Assembly (NCBI GenBank): GCA_003455565.1 | Contig: DMQW01000271.1 | Location: 1 to 8,805, forward strand | Length of the DNA stretch: 8,805 nucleotides | Direction: 5' to 3' | Source of the DNA: Limisphaerales bacterium | GTDB taxonomy: Bacteria; Verrucomicrobiota; Verrucomicrobiia; Limisphaerales; UBA11358 | Shown here: positions 6,102-8,805 of the stretch, piece after piece | Numbering within the stretch: the stretch's first letter is position 1 | Layout of the letters: the number at the start of each line of letters is the position of its first letter | The notes under the pieces: model-generated | What the model saw: the letters and a program-made list of their open reading frames with translations, nothing else | Told to the model about the DNA's origin: nothing | The model's database searches: none | Program-made: the position numbers and the translations under genes

Positions 6102-7379
6102 ATGCTTTACGAACGTTGGCAGCAGGTGGTCCAAAAAAGACGAAATGAAATTGCCTTGCGCGATTTGGCTTCCGGACGGTGCTGGACGTTTTCGCAACTG
6201 AACGAGGAAGCCGAAACGCCGGTGCCGGAAAATCCGGCGATGATCTATCCGCAAGGCAATTCTCCCGAGTTTATCATCGCTGTGTTGCGCGCGTGGCGTG
6301 AGCGCATCGTGGTCTGTCCGCTCGAAGCTCATCATCAACTGCTCGATGTTTCTCCGCCGCGACTGCCCTGCTGCCATCTCAAGACCACGCCGGCCAGCAC
6401 GGGCGTCCCGCGCGCCGTCGCCTTCACGCAGGAACAACTTGCCGCCGATGCGGAGAACATCGTCACCACGATGGGGCTGCGGCCCGACTGGCCGAACCTC
6501 GGCGTGATTTCGCTCGCGTATTCCTACGGATTTTCAAATCTCGTTTTGCCGCTGTTGCTGCACGGCATTCCACTGTTTCTGGTGCCGTCGCCGCTGCCGG
6601 TCGCGCTGCGCTGCGCGGAGCACGCGCACTGGAACCTCACCGTCGCCGCCGTGCCGGCGCTGTGGCACGCGTGGCACAAGGCCGGCGCAATTTTGAGCAA
6701 TGTTCGCCTCGCGATTTCCGCCGGCGCGCCGCTGCCGCTCACCCTGGAGCGTGCCGTCTTCGAGGAACATGGCGTGAAGATCCACAATTTTTACGGCTCC
6801 ACCGAATGTGGCGGCATTGCTTACGACGCGACCACGGTGCCGCGCACGGATGAATCCTCCGTGGGCCGTCCGTTGAAAAATGTGAACGTGGAAGTCAGCG
6901 GTGATGGCTCGCTCGTGGTGCGCAGCCGCGCGGTGGGCGAAACTTATTGGCCGGAGCCGGAGCCGGCGCTGGGCGGCGGAATTTTCCGCACCTGTGACCG
7001 CGCCGAAATCAAGGACGGCGAAATTTTCCTGCGCGGTCGCACCGACGACCACATCAACGTGGCCGGGCGCAAAGTATCGCCAACCATCATCGAACAGGCG
7101 TTGCGGGAGCACGAGGCCGTCGCCGAATGTGTGGTCTTTGGCGTGCCCAGCGGCAGCGTGGACCGGATGGATCTCATCGTGGCGTGCGTGGCGGCGGACC
7201 GGCCCAGCACCAAGGACGAACTGAAACAGTTTCTGCTCCAGAAACTTCCCGGCTGGCAGGTGCCGCGCGAGTGGTGGTTTGTGGAATCCATCGGCAGCAA
7301 CGGAACCGGCAAACCTTCCCGCGCGCAATGGCGGCGGGACTTTCTTGAAAACCGCGCGAAACAGGGCGCGGCGGTTTAA
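6102..7379 (+). CDS. Compact AMP-forming acyl/aryl-CoA ligase (ANL superfamily)
   Basis: A 425-residue adenylate-forming enzyme that converts a carboxylic acid plus ATP to an acyl-adenylate and then to a thioester, probably the starter for the type III PKS. Visible motifs in order: the A3 phosphate loop as TTPASTGVPRAV (95-106), with Arg104 where Lys is usual; the A5 motif NFYGSTECGG (229-238); the A7 region FRTCDRAEI with Asp299, where RTGD is usual; the hinge GRTDDHINVAGRKVSP (312-327); and the A10 lysine Lys404 in NGTGKPSR. All core motifs are present, so it is probably active. It is shorter than common acyl-CoA synthetases (500 or more residues) because the N-terminal region before A3 is reduced. 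The frame is open back to 5817 inside the flavoprotein gene, but those residues look non-native. I chose ATG at 6102 because MLYERW begins the family-like sequence. Its only ribosome-site hint is CAGG, 11 bases upstream. Confidence 0.87.
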   Translation: MLYERWQQVVQKRRNEIALRDLASGRCWTFSQLNEEAETPVPENPAMIYPQGNSPEFIIAVLRAWRERIVVCPLEAHHQLLDVSPPRLPCCHLKTTPASTGVPRAVAFTQEQLAADAENIVTTMGLRPDWPNLGVISLAYSYGFSNLVLPLLLHGIPLFLVPSPLPVALRCAEHAHWNLTVAAVPALWHAWHKAGAILSNVRLAISAGAPLPLTLERAVFEEHGVKIHNFYGSTECGGIAYDATTVPRTDESSVGRPLKNVNVEVSGDGSLVVRSRAVGETYWPEPEPALGGGIFRTCDRAEIKDGEIFLRGRTDDHINVAGRKVSPTIIEQALREHEAVAECVVFGVPSGSVDRMDLIVACVAADRPSTKDELKQFLLQKLPGWQVPREWWFVESIGSNGTGKPSRAQWRRDFLENRAKQGAAV

Positions 7380-8005
7380 TAAACCTCTGGCAACTCGTCG
7401 CCGCGTTTTTTCTTTTCAAAATAACTTTGTGCGACACCTTCTGGTTTACCATTGTGCGGCGGCTTGTTCTTTTTGTCGTTGAGGTCAGGTAAATCTTTTG
7501 GATAGCGCATCCATTCGACAAACATCGGCCAATCGAATTCAGCAAGCGTGCGAAGTGTGCCTATCATGCGACGACGGCGATCAACCGTGAGTGGATCGTC
7601 CAAAGCCAGTTCATCAATCAAAGCCTGACCTTCGGGATTCTTGTTCTTGGCTTCGATTCGTCCATCTTCGTAGATTCGCAAACTATTACCGAGCGCCACA
7701 GCACACGGATCAGGGAGAATCGTGTCACTTTTTAGACCATTACAGGCGGGACAGGCGTAGAGCAGGTTGGTGTATTCGGCCTTTAGATCTTTGCGGATCG
7801 CCTGTGGTTCAAAGTGGTCAATGTGCATCGGCTCGCGCATTTCGCGCCAGACTTCGCGTTCAAGGCAATAAACGCACCGGAATGAAAACTCATCGCGCAA
7901 CCACTCCCGATACCGACGATAATCTTTCCAACCATCAGGCCCGTGGCGGCGGACGTGAGGCGCGGTGGGATAAACATATGGTTCTGGAATCACACGCCCC
8001 GCCAT
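7376..8005 (-). CDS. HNH endonuclease with two zinc-binding CxxC pairs
   Basis: A 209-residue predicted nuclease. The HNH core spans about residues 30-95: WLRDEFSFRCVYC with Cys44 and Cys47, HIDHFEP with His61, Asp63 and His64, YTNLLYACPACN with Asn80, and Cys85 and Cys88. The two CxxC pairs should hold a structural zinc, while the HIDH and Asn residues bind the catalytic metal. The C-terminal part (130-209) is charged and helical without a known domain. The start overlaps the end of the upstream methylase-like gene by 16 bases, implying translational coupling, and a strong Shine-Dalgarno sequence precedes it. Such pairings are typical of restriction-modification or other DNA-targeting defence systems. 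The gene converges on the acyl ligase and shares a TTAA at both stop codons. Target DNA and any dependence on modification are unknown. Confidence 0.88.
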   Translation of the reverse strand: MAGRVIPEPYVYPTAPHVRRHGPDGWKDYRRYREWLRDEFSFRCVYCLEREVWREMREPMHIDHFEPQAIRKDLKAEYTNLLYACPACNGLKSDTILPDPCAVALGNSLRIYEDGRIEAKNKNPEGQALIDELALDDPLTVDRRRRMIGTLRTLAEFDWPMFVEWMRYPKDLPDLNDKKNKPPHNGKPEGVAQSYFEKKKRGDELPEVY

Positions 8006-8805
8006 ATGCCCTTCCTCCGTAAATCCATTTCAATTTTTTCCAATTCTTTCAGCGGAGGCGACGAAAGCAGTTCGCGTTTCAATCCGGCGAGATGTTGCAA
8101 CCGCTCAAATTCAGTGCGTTCTTGGGCTGAAATCGTCTTGCCATGCTTTTTCTCCACGAGTTCAAGGCGGCGTTTGTTTGTGGCGTTCCAATCTGCTGTG
8201 ATGGCCAGAAAATCACCGAGCGTTATTTCTTCTTCAAAATGGTCTGGAAAGTAACGCGTAAACGCTTTGTCGTATGGAGAAGGCAGTGGCCGCGACCAAC
8301 CATTGAACTTTTTCAGCAGTTGGCGTTGAACTGAAGCGGGAAAGTCATAAGCATCGAGCACGGCGGCATCGAGCCGCAGCACGGCTTCGGTGGCGGCTCG
8401 TTCAGTTGGAGGCTGGGCGAAGTCGCGCACTGTGAGTATGTCTTGCAATTCCGCTGCGCGGCGATGTAGTTCTCCGTCAGGTTGCAAGTGCTCAAGGTCT
8501 GGCAACGGAAGTTGGAGCAGAGTTTCAATATGATTATCCCGATCCAAATCACGCTCGAAACTGAAAGCATTTGCGACGGGTGACACAAGTATCGCAGCAA
8601 TGGCAAATTCCGAGACGCCTTCCTGCGGCCAGATTGCAAAAAACTGTTTTGTAAAAGCCCGACCTTCATTATCTGCCCATGCAACCAATCGCCAAGGGGA
8701 CGTGGGCTGTCGGCGCGCGGCATTGCAGACGACCTTTCGCTTTTCCCATGGACGTTTGTTTGCACGAGTGCTTGGGTCTAGGTCTCTATCCAAGAGCGAC
8801 AGGTA
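7990..8805 (-). CDS. C-terminal part of an N-6 DNA methylase-like protein (cut by window edge)
   Basis: 271 residues are visible. The frame is open to the end of the window, so the N-terminus and all methyltransferase catalytic motifs lie outside. A TTG at 8791-8793 should not be taken as the start. The visible part begins with RDLDPSTRANKRPW and continues with KVVCNAARR, SPWRLVAWADNEG, FFAIWP, ILVSPVANAFSFE and LLQLPLPDL. From memory this order is that of the target-recognition or C-terminal region of N-6 adenine DNA methylases of the type I / type IIG kind. Then come LDAAVLDAYDFPASVQRQLL and FTRYFPDHFEEEITLGDFL, followed by a charged helical tail. The stop codon lies inside the HNH gene. 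Base composition is near 50% G+C in a sampled line (8101-8160, 30 of 60), lower than in the PKS cluster. The methylase assignment is by resemblance and needs the upstream sequence. Confidence 0.7.
   Translation of the reverse strand, partial: YLSLLDRDLDPSTRANKRPWEKRKVVCNAARRQPTSPWRLVAWADNEGRAFTKQFFAIWPQEGVSEFAIAAILVSPVANAFSFERDLDRDNHIETLLQLPLPDLEHLQPDGELHRRAAELQDILTVRDFAQPPTERAATEAVLRLDAAVLDAYDFPASVQRQLLKKFNGWSRPLPSPYDKAFTRYFPDHFEEEITLGDFLAITADWNATNKRRLELVEKKHGKTISAQERTEFERLQHLAGLKRELLSSPPLKELEKIEMDLRRKGIWRGV
8014..8018 (-). promoter_or_regulatory. Shine-Dalgarno site of the HNH gene inside the methylase gene
   Basis: On the minus strand the sequence ACGGAGGAAGGGCAT directly precedes the ATG at 8005. 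GGAGG lies eight bases from the start codon. It is the best ribosome site in the window and fixes the HNH start within the upstream coding sequence. Confidence 0.8.

Noticed and set aside
6534..7328. 264-residue minus-strand frame opposite the ligase gene
   Set aside because: Long antisense frames are expected in GC-rich coding DNA. The plus strand carries a complete set of ANL motifs, and the minus reading has no coherent domain.
7555..7580. ATGCGACGACGG at about 7566, similar to the ATGCGACTACCG motif
   Set aside because: It lies inside the HNH coding sequence and encodes an Arg-rich segment. Similarity is limited to the first seven bases plus scattered matches.
1..8805. CRISPR array, tRNA or rRNA gene, riboswitch
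   Set aside because: No regularly spaced repeats of suitable length, and no cloverleaf or conserved rRNA/riboswitch segments, were seen on reading through the window.

Overview
This window looks like chromosomal DNA of a Verrucomicrobiota-type bacterium (Pedosphaera / Limisphaerales-like). The taxonomic call is inferred from three things: a short secreted protein with a PEP-CTERM tail (PEPAS, hydrophobic stretch, RRRK); a secreted repeat-rich protein ending in a 'LTLSW...W...FFRL' module that I associate from memory with this phylum; and the mixed gene content. No rRNA, tRNA or CRISPR array is visible.

Layout. (1) Positions 1-3102 are comparatively AT-rich and hold two secreted-protein genes in the same orientation: a PEP-CTERM protein (419-1090, followed by a good intrinsic terminator) and a larger exported beta-rich protein (1463-2860). 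Their non-coding flanks carry three copies of a 22-bp motif with core TTTTATGCGACTA or its reverse complement. Two copies are inverted around a 187-bp segment at the left end, and one lies upstream of the second gene. (2) Positions 3103-7379 are GC-rich and form a four-gene specialised-metabolite cluster on the + strand: type III polyketide synthase, SAM methyltransferase, FAD-dependent oxidoreductase and a compact AMP-forming acyl/aryl ligase. The first three are tightly packed. The ligase follows a 170-bp spacer that contains an 8-bp tandem repeat and a 17-bp imperfect inverted repeat. (3) Positions 7376-8805, on the - strand, hold an HNH endonuclease gene overlapping the 3' end of what looks like an N-6 DNA methylase, cut by the window edge. 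This is a probable restriction-modification or related defence pair.

How the genes work together. The ligase probably activates a carboxylic acid starter as a CoA thioester, and the type III PKS extends it with malonyl-CoA. The methyltransferase and flavoprotein then decorate the aromatic or pyrone product by O- or C-methylation and hydroxylation or oxidation. The order PKS-methyltransferase-flavoprotein matches in content the Streptomyces phenolic-lipid operon srsABC, but the actual product cannot be read from sequence. The biosynthetic cluster and the defence pair converge and share their stop codons in one TTAA, so there is no terminator between them. The three blocks differ visibly in base composition, which suggests a mosaic of different origins.
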